Positions 17,446 to 24,981 of a stretch of 64,000 nucleotides of DNA are shown one piece after another. Every line of letters begins with the position of its first letter. The first letter of the stretch is position 1. Below the pieces are notes generated by a model. That model ran no database searches, was not told where the DNA came from, and saw only the letters and a list, made by a program, of their open reading frames with translations. Source of the stretch: JAAYCI01 sp964370165 (GTDB lineage Bacteria > Bacillota > Clostridia > Oscillospirales > Ruminococcaceae); NCBI GenBank assembly GCA_964370165.1, contig CAYJIG010000005.1, positions 1 through 64,000 of the forward strand. The letters are read 5' to 3'. Both the position numbers and the translations under genes were made by a program.

Positions 17446-18438
17446 TTAAAAAGAAAGGTTTGGACGGTCTTGGTCGCCGTCTGCTTTACACATCACAAAA
17501 CCATCGGGACGGCTGGTGAAATAATAGTACTCAGTGTTTTCATACAGTGGTGGTGAAAGGTAGTTTGGGATGATATTTACATCGTCTTCGACACGCTGTG
17601 AAAACCCCGCTTGTGCCATTGTTTCGGCAGGAATACCCACACAGTAAAAATCGGCATATTCGGCGCTGTGCTTTTGCATAAGGGCATCTATGGCATGGCC
17701 TATTTGCGATAAAATGTCAGCGTCCCCGATATAGTCGGCAATACGCAACACAAAAGTGCCTTCGGTGGCAATCAGCCGAGTGCACAATAAAGCGCACGGG
17801 ATGCTATCACCCGGCGAAAACACAGCGTAAACGTCATAGCTTTGATGTGGATATGCAAAATACCTATGGATGATGTAGTCCATATCCTTGTATGGGTTTG
17901 CGGCCTCCGGCGGGGTGAATCCACTATTTATCAGCGCGGTTTCGTCTGCCAATAGCTCAAGGCGTGCATCTCCGAAAACAGGCAGTATTTCTTTGCTGGC
18001 AACACGTGCTACCGTATAGGCGGGCTTATCCAGCAAGCGATAAAAATGTGACATGCGGCCGCTGGTGTGACCTAAAAAGTTGTAAAAAGGCATGGTTTTT
18101 GGGCGGATATTGTTGCAAGATAAAGTACGGCAACCGATAAGAGAAGGCAAAGCGTCCATCAGCTCCAGCCCACTACCTTTTGCGGCGGGGTCCGCCACCC
18201 AAAGCGATAGCCAAACATCGCAAGGTCGGCGTGTGCAGGAAGGTATATACCCAGCCAATGCACAAAGCTTCCCATCGGCTTCGCACAAGGCAAAATGAAG
18301 CGAGCCATCATTTGCGCAGTAATAATAATCAAAAAGCTCGGGAATCTCAATCAATGGATGAGGACTGTCCCAATATGTGCGCATGAACTTGATGATGGCC
18401 TCTTTGTCGGCCATATCAGCCAAACGAAAAGTATACAT
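17446..18438 (-). CDS. GNAT-like acyltransferase of the acyl-ACP operon
   Basis: A 330-residue protein with an N-terminal GNAT-like domain (about 1-140: YTFRLADMADKEAIIKFMR, SLHFALCEADGKLCALAGYI, AAKGSGLELMDALPSLIG in the acetyl-CoA loop position) followed by a second, divergent domain (about 150-330) that I cannot assign firmly. Similar proteins occur in glycan gene clusters. It is the last gene of the FkbH-ACP-MaoC-SDR operon, 82 bp after the SDR gene with a hairpin in that gap. I infer that it transfers the ACP-bound acyl group, or acetyl-CoA, to an amino group, but the acceptor is unknown. AAGGAGG precedes the ATG. Confidence 0.65.
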   Translation of the reverse strand: MYTFRLADMADKEAIIKFMRTYWDSPHPLIEIPELFDYYYCANDGSLHFALCEADGKLCALAGYIPSCTRRPCDVWLSLWVADPAAKGSGLELMDALPSLIGCRTLSCNNIRPKTMPFYNFLGHTSGRMSHFYRLLDKPAYTVARVASKEILPVFGDARLELLADETALINSGFTPPEAANPYKDMDYIIHRYFAYPHQSYDVYAVFSPGDSIPCALLCTRLIATEGTFVLRIADYIGDADILSQIGHAIDALMQKHSAEYADFYCVGIPAETMAQAGFSQRVEDDVNIIPNYLSPPLYENTEYYYFTSRPDGFVMCKADGDQDRPNLSF

Positions 18439-18470
18439 AATGCCTCCTTATACGTGTTGTATAACTATAT

Positions 18471-18497
18471 GTCCCCCGCCAAAAGCTAGCGAGGGAC
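18471..18497 (-). other. Intercistronic hairpin between the SDR and GNAT genes
   Basis: An inverted repeat GTCCC-C-CGC / GCG-A-GGGAC with a nine-base loop occupies the gap between two operon genes. On the minus strand it is followed by an A/T mix, not a T-run. It may reduce or process the transcript rather than terminate it. Confidence 0.5.
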
Positions 18498-18520
18498 GAT
18501 AACATGTAAAAATATAAACG

Positions 18521-19261
18521 TTATATCGCGCTTCCACCGGTGATTGGTAGCACGGCGCCGGTGATGAAGGCGGCTTCATCAGAAAGCAGGAACGCCATTG
18601 CCGGAACAACGTCGTTTGGTGTGGCGTTGCGGCCGGTGGGGTTTGCCTCGGCGGATGCCTGAACCACAAGGTCGGGGGTGTCGGCCAAAAACTTTGTCTC
18701 CATCATGCTGGGTGCCACGCAGTTTACCGTGACGCCAAAAGCGGCGTAGTCTGTGGCAAGGCTTTTTGCAAGGCCTCGCAATGCTTCCTTCACCATGATG
18801 TAAGCGGCGGTGTATTTTGGTGGCGTGCCGATGACGTAGCTGGTTAGCATAAACAGCACCCTGCCGTATTTTTGCTTGGCCATTTTAGGCAAGAAGTGCT
18901 TGCATATAGCCGCGGCACTGTGCACTTGGACATTAAGGTCAAGATAAAACCTGCTACTGTCAAACTTTTTGAAGTTTGTGTTGATAACACGCAAGGCCGG
19001 CAGGTGAATGAAATGTGTGGGCGTGCCTACATCTGCCTCGACAGTTTTCACAAACAGTGATATAGCGGCCTCATCGGTCAAGTCGACGTCGAATGTTTTT
19101 ATCCTGCCTTTGAAAGTGTTTACCAGTGGAGCTAAAAAATGTAAGTCGCCACAGCCTTGGGCAACCACTAAATCGTTTTCATCACCGTTTTCTAAAAGCC
19201 GTTGTATCAGCGTAGTGCCCACGTCGCTGGAAGCGCCCGTGACGAGGTAAATATATGCCAT
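18521..19261 (-). CDS. SDR-family NAD(P)-dependent ketoreductase (FabG-like)
   Basis: A 246-residue classical short-chain dehydrogenase. The cofactor loop is TGASSDVG (8-15) and the catalytic tetrad is complete: Asn110, Ser141 in MLTSYVIG, and Tyr154-x3-Lys158 in YIMVK. With an acyl carrier protein and a MaoC hydratase immediately upstream, the likely substrate is a 3-oxoacyl thioester on that carrier; sugar or polyketide alternatives cannot be excluded. It starts 21 bp after the MaoC gene. Confidence 0.8.
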   Translation of the reverse strand: MAYIYLVTGASSDVGTTLIQRLLENGDENDLVVAQGCGDLHFLAPLVNTFKGRIKTFDVDLTDEAAISLFVKTVEADVGTPTHFIHLPALRVINTNFKKFDSSRFYLDLNVQVHSAAAICKHFLPKMAKQKYGRVLFMLTSYVIGTPPKYTAAYIMVKEALRGLAKSLATDYAAFGVTVNCVAPSMMETKFLADTPDLVVQASAEANPTGRNATPNDVVPAMAFLLSDEAAFITGAVLPITGGSAI

Positions 19262-19282
19262 ATGCCATGCCTTTCCAAATGG

Positions 19283-19696
19283 TTATTCCACGCCGGCTTT
19301 GATAACGCCGCGGGTTACTTTCACACCATCTTGGTTTGTTATTTGAGCTTTAATGGTAAGTGTTTGGAATGTGTCATTTTTTTCGCTTACCTTGCCGCTG
19401 ATGCACAAAACATCGCCTACATAAACAGGCTTTGCAAACTTCGACTCGACACTGTGCAGAAGGCAACGCTCGCCCGGCAGATATACCCCTGCCAATGTGG
19501 AAAACATCCCGGCACAAAGCATACCGTAAACCACACGAGACTTGTGGCCACGGGCTTTTGCGGCGGCATCGTCCATGTGAATGGGAGAGTTATCGCCTGT
19601 GATATCGTAAAACTTTTGCATCATCTCGTCTGTGACGGTGACAGAAAACTGCTCGGTGTGTCCTAAAGGTATATCGGAAAATGTGTAGCTGTTCAT
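19283..19696 (-). CDS. MaoC-like (R)-specific enoyl-thioester hydratase, hotdog fold
   Basis: A 137-residue single-hotdog protein with the hydratase motif ITGDNSPIHMDDAAA, giving the catalytic Asp35 and His40 pair of MaoC/PhaJ enzymes, and VVYGMLCAGMFSTLAG where most family members have HGML. By family it interconverts trans-2-enoyl and (R)-3-hydroxyacyl thioesters. The ATG directly abuts the stop codon of the acyl carrier protein gene (TAA then ATG), so the two are translationally coupled. Together with the neighbouring SDR it could supply a 3-hydroxyacyl group on the carrier. Confidence 0.8.
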   Translation of the reverse strand: MNSYTFSDIPLGHTEQFSVTVTDEMMQKFYDITGDNSPIHMDDAAAKARGHKSRVVYGMLCAGMFSTLAGVYLPGERCLLHSVESKFAKPVYVGDVLCISGKVSEKNDTFQTLTIKAQITNQDGVKVTRGVIKAGVE

Positions 19697-19942
19697 TTAC
19701 TCAACACCCAGACGCTCTAGTAAAGAAAGCAAGTCGCCGATGTTTTGAAGGTTGCGCACATCGCTTAAATTGAACTTTAAGCTGTATTTTTTCTCGATGG
19801 CAGTCAATAGATTGATCTGCTCTAGGCTGTCCCAGTCTTCTATGTCGTTTGCGTTTGTGCTATCGGTAAGCATAATGTCTTCATCGTCAAAATTATCGCG
19901 AAAAATCTCTTGTACTTCGTTCATTACACGTGCTCTGTCCAT
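19697..19942 (-). CDS. Dedicated acyl carrier protein
   Basis: An 81-residue acidic carrier protein with the phosphopantetheine attachment serine in DWDSLEQINLL (Ser39) and the four-helix ACP pattern. It is wedged between the FkbH-like gene (3 bp gap) and the MaoC gene (0 bp), with no fab genes nearby, so it is an operon-specific carrier rather than the housekeeping AcpP. The Shine-Dalgarno GGTGG overlaps the end of the upstream gene. Confidence 0.9.
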   Translation of the reverse strand: MDRARVMNEVQEIFRDNFDDEDIMLTDSTNANDIEDWDSLEQINLLTAIEKKYSLKFNLSDVRNLQNIGDLLSLLERLGVE

Positions 19943-19945
19943 TTT

Positions 19946-21715
19946 TTAATCCACCTTGATTGCTTTATTTAAGTTACTATATTCTTTTGGCACTGAAAAA
20001 GTGAAAACTCGCTCGGTTTCAGTGTCTTTTATAAGACTAAAGCCAATTTTAGCATAAAAATCTTTTGTCAACAAGTTTTTTGCAGTGGGAAGATATGTGC
20101 CGGTGATGGTGGCAATGCCCTCGGCCTGCGCTATATGCACTAATTGGTCAAACACAGCTTCCTCCAAGCCACGCTTAAACACCCTGCAACTCATGACAAA
20201 AAGCTCGATATCAAGAGTATCGTCTTGCTTTTTTGCAATCAGCGTGGCGGTGATACCGTTGTCGCCAAACTTGTCTTGCAACTGAGCACTGAGGGTGACA
20301 TACTCCTCACTTTGCATGCAATGTGTCACCTCGGCGGCAGTGTATCTGCGGGTGGTGAGATTGAACTGGTTTGATTTGTTTATCAGCTGGGTGATACGCT
20401 CCACGTGTTCTGCTCTGAACGGGCATATCTGCGCCGTCATTAAAAGGCTGTTTAGGTAGTCGTCATAGTTTGCATGGGCGGTCTCGGCCTGTTGTCTTTG
20501 TGCGTTTTGGCGGTACATTTCGTTGCGTTTAATGTCGTCGCCTGATAAAGTGCTGACCTCGAAATATCCACTGCGATCAAGCAATCTTATGCTGTCTTCC
20601 GGCGCATCAATGGGCACGGTGGACACCATCGGGAATACGGCCTCTACCTCTTGGCGCTCGGCCGGGTTATCGTCGGCAAAAACAAGGCTGTCTGCACCGA
20701 TGTTTAAAGCCTTGACAATGCGTGCGATGCTTTCGCTTTTTGGATTCCAGTGTGCTTCAAAACACAAGAAATCACTGCGTTTTAACGGGCTATCTATGCG
20801 AGAAAAGCCCGACTCTGCGGTGGCAAGCTCGTTTTTAGAGGCAACCGCCAGCAGAACGCCACGTGCGGCCAAAATGCGCAGATATTCCTGGAAATCGGCA
20901 TATGCCATGCCGGCAGGCGTTTCACTGCCCAGCTCTATGCCTTCGGCTTCCACCTCGCCTATGATGCCACCCCATAATGTGTTGTCTAAATCACACACCA
21001 CAGCTTTTTTTGTGATACCGAAAAAGCTTTTGATAAGGTTTGCAAGGCTGTGGCACAGGTAAGGTATGCAAGCAGGCGCCAGCGTATATTTATAGCCGTA
21101 CCATGCGGCGGAGTCACACCATGTGCTAAGGCCGTGCTCTGCGGCAAGGTATGCCAAATCGTGTAAATATAAATGTGAAGACTGTAAAGCGGCCTGTGCA
21201 AATTTTTCGTTCAAACGGTTTATGAACCGCACCCTGCCACGCATATCCCAAGCATCAAGACTGCCGAAATTTCGGTATGTGGGTAGCTCGAAGTTGTTTT
21301 GCACTACAGGGCAACCCAGCTTTTCAGCGGCCTGCCATACTTTTTCAAAATGTGAGAAAATATCGTCTTCTTTTGCGGTAACGGTAGCGTCATCATCGCC
21401 GGGCAATGGCCAAGCGCCAATGTTCCTGTTAGACGTGTGGATGTATAAAACATCCGGCTCGAACGCGGCAAGGCTGCCGTCGTCAAACACCACATCTTCG
21501 TAATAAAGGCCGTATCCACCCTCGTAAAAGGTAGGTTTTATGCCGTTTTGTAGTAAGAAAAGCTCTAAAATAGGACGGATTTCGCCTACAGTACTACCGC
21601 CAACAATGGCGATTTTCTTGGAAATGAAATTATCGTTTAGTAAAAGTTCCTTTTTTAGCGCACGCTTTTTTTGCAAAATCATAGCGGCATCAAAAGGATA
21701 ATTAAGCTGATGCAT
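19946..21715 (-). CDS. FkbH-like HAD-IIIC family protein
   Basis: A 589-residue protein. Residues about 30-225 form an N-terminal SGNH/flavodoxin-like region found in long FkbH proteins. The HAD domain begins AVVCDLDNTLWGGIIGE with Asp242 and Asp244, continues through VASKNE and FADDNPAERQEV, and a GNAT-like C-terminal part (about 440-580) ends the chain. Characterised FkbH proteins load a glyceryl unit from 1,3-bisphosphoglycerate onto an acyl carrier protein; an ACP gene follows here after 3 bp, supporting that type of chemistry. Long relatives occur in O-antigen and polyketide clusters. It is the first gene of a five-gene operon. GGAGG precedes the ATG. Confidence 0.85.
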   Translation of the reverse strand: MHQLNYPFDAAMILQKKRALKKELLLNDNFISKKIAIVGGSTVGEIRPILELFLLQNGIKPTFYEGGYGLYYEDVVFDDGSLAAFEPDVLYIHTSNRNIGAWPLPGDDDATVTAKEDDIFSHFEKVWQAAEKLGCPVVQNNFELPTYRNFGSLDAWDMRGRVRFINRLNEKFAQAALQSSHLYLHDLAYLAAEHGLSTWCDSAAWYGYKYTLAPACIPYLCHSLANLIKSFFGITKKAVVCDLDNTLWGGIIGEVEAEGIELGSETPAGMAYADFQEYLRILAARGVLLAVASKNELATAESGFSRIDSPLKRSDFLCFEAHWNPKSESIARIVKALNIGADSLVFADDNPAERQEVEAVFPMVSTVPIDAPEDSIRLLDRSGYFEVSTLSGDDIKRNEMYRQNAQRQQAETAHANYDDYLNSLLMTAQICPFRAEHVERITQLINKSNQFNLTTRRYTAAEVTHCMQSEEYVTLSAQLQDKFGDNGITATLIAKKQDDTLDIELFVMSCRVFKRGLEEAVFDQLVHIAQAEGIATITGTYLPTAKNLLTKDFYAKIGFSLIKDTETERVFTFSVPKEYSNLNKAIKVD

Positions 21716-21774
21716 TGAAAGCCTCCGATATTAAAATAAACACAGGTGCATGAAAAAACACCGAATACATATAA

Positions 21775-21803
21775 ATTATAGCATAAAACAGACAAAAAAG
21801 AAA
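21775..21803 (-). promoter_or_regulatory. Promoter of the FkbH-ACP-MaoC-SDR-GNAT operon
   Basis: On the minus strand, TTTCTT (21798-21803) and TATAAT (21775-21780) are 17 bp apart, and TGC immediately precedes TATAAT, giving an extended -10. It is about 60 bp upstream of the first gene of the operon. Confidence 0.6.
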
Positions 21804-21910
21804 TGAAAGCAAACAGAAAAACATAAGGGGCTGTTAAAGCAAAACAAACAAAACAGAAAATATGAATTTACATGCTTGACAATAGACGAAAAAAAGCTCT
21901 ATTTGCACTT

Positions 21911-21953
21911 ACACAAAATTGTAACTACATCTTCACAATTTGTGTGCTATAAT
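21911..21953 (+). promoter_or_regulatory. Extended -10 promoter with overlapping inverted repeat upstream of the penicillin-binding protein
   Basis: TGCTATAAT at 21945-21953 is a consensus extended -10 element. An inverted repeat, ACACAAAATTGT (21911-21922) and ACAATTTGTGT (21935-21945) separated by 12 bases, covers the -35 region and touches the TG of the extended -10. That placement suits a repressor operator. A related AAATTGT/ACAATTT pair lies beyond the 3' end of the gene at 24714-24740. Confidence 0.55.
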
Positions 21954-22073
21954 ATATGAGATATGTTTTCAAAAACGGTGAAATAAAGGAAAACATAAAC
22001 TAAAAATGATATTTATAGTATGAGAGATTATATAGGTATAAAAGGCCACGGAACTTGAAGGGAGAACGCTCTA

Positions 22074-24620
22074 TTGGATAACAGAAACCAAAATAATCAG
22101 GCACAAAGGCAAAGACCTGGGGATGAGCATACACGCATACAAGGTGCGGTGGGCTCAAACTCATCGAATGCAAATAAACGTGCGCAGGGTGTGGTGGGTG
22201 CAAACCATCCTGCACCGAAACGCAGAAAACAACCACAGCAAGGTGAAATAAAAGTAGGGATCGTGGCCGGCAGAGTGGTGCTGAATATAATTAAGGCGCT
22301 GTTTGTCTTGGCGTGTTTTGCCATGATTATAGGCGGAATTGTAGGCGTACAGGCCATTCAATATGTGGTGGAGGTTACCTCTAACGATGAGGAACTGCTG
22401 GATCTTGAAAACTTCAGCATGGCTCAGACAGGCTATTTTATGGCGCTGAACCCGGATAATCCGAACGCAAAAGAAGAAAACGACTATATAGAACATCAGC
22501 AACTGGTGGGCGACGAAAACCGTACATGGGTGTCTATAAGTGAAGTGCCGCAAGACTTGATAAACGCAGTGGTGGCCACCGAGGACAGAGAGTTTTGGGA
22601 TCATCACGGTGTGAATATCACACGTACGGCGCTTGCCTTGATAAACGAAGTTATTCCGATTGAGGGCATGTATGGTGGTGCATCTACCATCACACAGCAG
22701 CTGGTTAAAAACCTTACCGACGATGACGTGGTAGAGGAAGACGGCGACCGTACGGCGGGATATCTGCGTAAACTGCGTGAAATTTTCCGTGCATGGGGTC
22801 TTGAAAACAGCTACTCAAAAGAAATGATTTTGGAAAGCTACCTAAACACTATTGGCCTTTCCGGACGTATAGCAGGTGTGGAAGCCGGCGCGCAAACATA
22901 TTTTGACAAGTCGGTGTCGGAGCTGACATTGGCCGAGTGTGCTACAATTGCCGGCATTACACAAGCGCCTACATATTATAGCCCCTTGGCAAACCCTGAC
23001 AATGCTCTGGAGCGCCGCAATGATGTTATTTATTTTATGCAGGTTGCAGGATACATCACCGAGGCAGAAGCAGAGGAAGTGTACGACATGCCGCTGGGCA
23101 TTGCCGAGCGTAAGCAGACGGCTTCGAATTCCGGCACCACCTCTGGTGTGTTTTCTTATGCTGTGGACAAGGCGTATACCGATGTTTTGGACGACTTGCA
23201 AGAGCAAAAAGGATGGAGCTATGACATAGCCCGCCAATATCTATACAACGGTGGCTTGCGCATTTATCTGACAGTGGACTTGAACGTGCAAGAGGCACTG
23301 GATAATATCATGGTGACAGGATACGACGAGGGCGGATTCTTCATGGACGAAGAACGTTTCCCGAACTATGCCAGCCGAATGACAGTGACAGAAGAAGTGG
23401 TGAACGACGCCGGCCTGGTGATAGGATATCAAGATGTGCTACCACAAGCGGCGGTAGCTGTTGTAAACTACGAAGGTGAGCTGATAGCCACATCGGGAGG
23501 CATCGGCGAAAAGACCAGTAGCCTTTCGCTGAACCGCGCCATAGGCGAGCTTAGGCGAGACGAAGTGGGCAATTTGGTACTGGATGAAAATGGTATTCCG
23601 CTGGTAGATGGCACGCTTAGGCAGGTGGGCTCTACCATGAAATCAGTGGGTGCGTATGCAATTGGCATAGACCACGGCATTATTTCGTATTCTAAGATGG
23701 TGCTGGACTCTCCTGTGCAGGCAAGGGACCAGTATAACCCGACAATAGACCCAGTGACCGGAGCGATAGTAAAAGACTGGCCGCGTAATGCGTCAGGCAC
23801 ATACCGTGAGGCGAAAATTCCGGTGGCGGCAGCGCTTGCAGAATCTACCAATACCGTGGCAGTACAGGTGGGTACATGGGTAGGAACTCAGCAGATGTTT
23901 GAATTTATGACCGAGACACTTCAGCTTTCAGGTCTTGTGTATCCAAACGACGTCGACTTAGGCCCGTTGGTACTTGGTAGCCAGACGCATGGTGTGTCTG
24001 CGTACGAAATGGCGGGCGCATATGCTATGTTTGGTGGCGAAGAAAACTATGGCCTACACACCAGCTTGCACAGCTATGTGAGGGTGGAAGATGCTAAAGG
24101 CAACATTGTGCTGGAGCCGGAAATCACCACCGTGCAGGCTATTTCTTCCGAGGCAGGATATGTGATGAACCGTATGCTGTCAAACGTGGTAAGCGACACT
24201 AGCGTGTTGGGCGTTTATCCCACAGCACGTGGCATGGCACCCGAAGGCGAGATGGACGCTATAGGTAAAACAGGTACCACCACCGACCATAAAGACCGCT
24301 GGTTTATCGGAGCAACGCCTTATTATGTCACATCGGTGTGGTGGGGCTATGACCAAGACCATACATTGTCAAACTGGGGCGTGTCGTCCAGTACACACAT
24401 AGGTGCTAATGTGTGGAAAGCATTGATGGAAGACGTGCAAGCAGAGCTTGAATATAAAGAATTCCCGCCCATGCCGGAAGGGGTGCAAGAACTGGCATAT
24501 TGTTCGACAACTGGCAATTTAGCATCAGAGGGTTGTCCTGTGGCAATGGGGTATTATACGTCTAATGGTATACCGGAGCAATGCATAGGCGTTCATACAC
24601 CTGAAGTGCCGGTGGTTTAA
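22074..24620 (+). CDS. Class A penicillin-binding protein (PBP1a-type)
   Basis: An 848-residue bifunctional peptidoglycan synthase. A polar cytoplasmic tail (1-60) is followed by one membrane helix (about 76-100), the GT51 glycosyltransferase domain (catalytic Glu170 in TEDREFWDHHG; GASTITQQLVKN) and the transpeptidase domain with SxxK as STMK (Ser520), STN, and KTGT (Lys732) in GKTGTTTDHKDRWF. It polymerises lipid II and cross-links stem peptides outside the membrane. The start is a TTG nine bases after AAGGGAG; no competing ATG is well placed. A terminator follows, so it is monocistronic. Confidence 0.95.
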   Translation: MDNRNQNNQAQRQRPGDEHTRIQGAVGSNSSNANKRAQGVVGANHPAPKRRKQPQQGEIKVGIVAGRVVLNIIKALFVLACFAMIIGGIVGVQAIQYVVEVTSNDEELLDLENFSMAQTGYFMALNPDNPNAKEENDYIEHQQLVGDENRTWVSISEVPQDLINAVVATEDREFWDHHGVNITRTALALINEVIPIEGMYGGASTITQQLVKNLTDDDVVEEDGDRTAGYLRKLREIFRAWGLENSYSKEMILESYLNTIGLSGRIAGVEAGAQTYFDKSVSELTLAECATIAGITQAPTYYSPLANPDNALERRNDVIYFMQVAGYITEAEAEEVYDMPLGIAERKQTASNSGTTSGVFSYAVDKAYTDVLDDLQEQKGWSYDIARQYLYNGGLRIYLTVDLNVQEALDNIMVTGYDEGGFFMDEERFPNYASRMTVTEEVVNDAGLVIGYQDVLPQAAVAVVNYEGELIATSGGIGEKTSSLSLNRAIGELRRDEVGNLVLDENGIPLVDGTLRQVGSTMKSVGAYAIGIDHGIISYSKMVLDSPVQARDQYNPTIDPVTGAIVKDWPRNASGTYREAKIPVAAALAESTNTVAVQVGTWVGTQQMFEFMTETLQLSGLVYPNDVDLGPLVLGSQTHGVSAYEMAGAYAMFGGEENYGLHTSLHSYVRVEDAKGNIVLEPEITTVQAISSEAGYVMNRMLSNVVSDTSVLGVYPTARGMAPEGEMDAIGKTGTTTDHKDRWFIGATPYYVTSVWWGYDQDHTLSNWGVSSSTHIGANVWKALMEDVQAELEYKEFPPMPEGVQELAYCSTTGNLASEGCPVAMGYYTSNGIPEQCIGVHTPEVPVV

Positions 24621-24981
24621 TAGGCTAGCTTAACATAAAAAAAGCAAGGCGAATGTTTGCCTTGCTTTTTTGCGTTAATATGATACAAATAGTAATTATT
24701 GACAAAAAAGTAGAAATTGTTAGCGGAATTGACACAATTTTCGTTCAATATATGGAAAAACAGGTATATTTTTTCATATTTGTACTTTATAATTTAGATA
24801 TACAGGAATGATATGAGATATTTATAATGCAACTTGTCATTTTAGTGTAGAAATTCGTCATTTTCAAAGCATACCAAGATGGTATTGGCTAACCATTTTA
24901 TGTGAACCCCGAAAATAGCTTGTCGCAAAATATAAGCTTAGGTTTTTATAAGATGTATAGCCGAAAATGAAGGAGACAAAA
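24621..24981. other. Intergenic region between the penicillin-binding protein and the GH13 gene
   Basis: This 361-bp A/T-rich stretch contains the pbp terminator, then two TTGACA matches (24699-24704 and 24729-24734), a TATAAT (24788-24793) with no clear -35, and an AAATTGT-N13-ACAATTT inverted repeat at 24714-24740. The GH13 promoter is probably here but I cannot pick one pair of elements. No ORF or RNA gene is apparent. Confidence 0.5.
24637..24671 (+). terminator. Terminator after the penicillin-binding protein gene
   Basis: A perfect stem AGCAAGGC / GCCTTGCT with a seven- to eight-base loop, flanked by six A and six T residues, lies 16 bp after the stop codon. Confidence 0.92.

Larger units (their letters stand above)
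21716..22073. other. Divergent regulatory region between the FkbH operon and the penicillin-binding protein
   Basis: A 358-bp A/T-rich gap holding a minus-strand promoter (21775-21803), a plus-strand extended -10 promoter and an inverted repeat at 21911-21945. There is also an isolated TTGACA at 21876-21881 without a good -10. I see no coding frame or RNA gene in it. Confidence 0.6.

Noticed and set aside
18471..18497. Full terminator inside the acyl-ACP operon
   Set aside because: No T-run follows the stem on the minus strand.
24699..24755. TTGACA-based promoters for the GH13 gene
   Set aside because: Neither TTGACA has a -10 at 16-18 bp, so I did not call a defined promoter.
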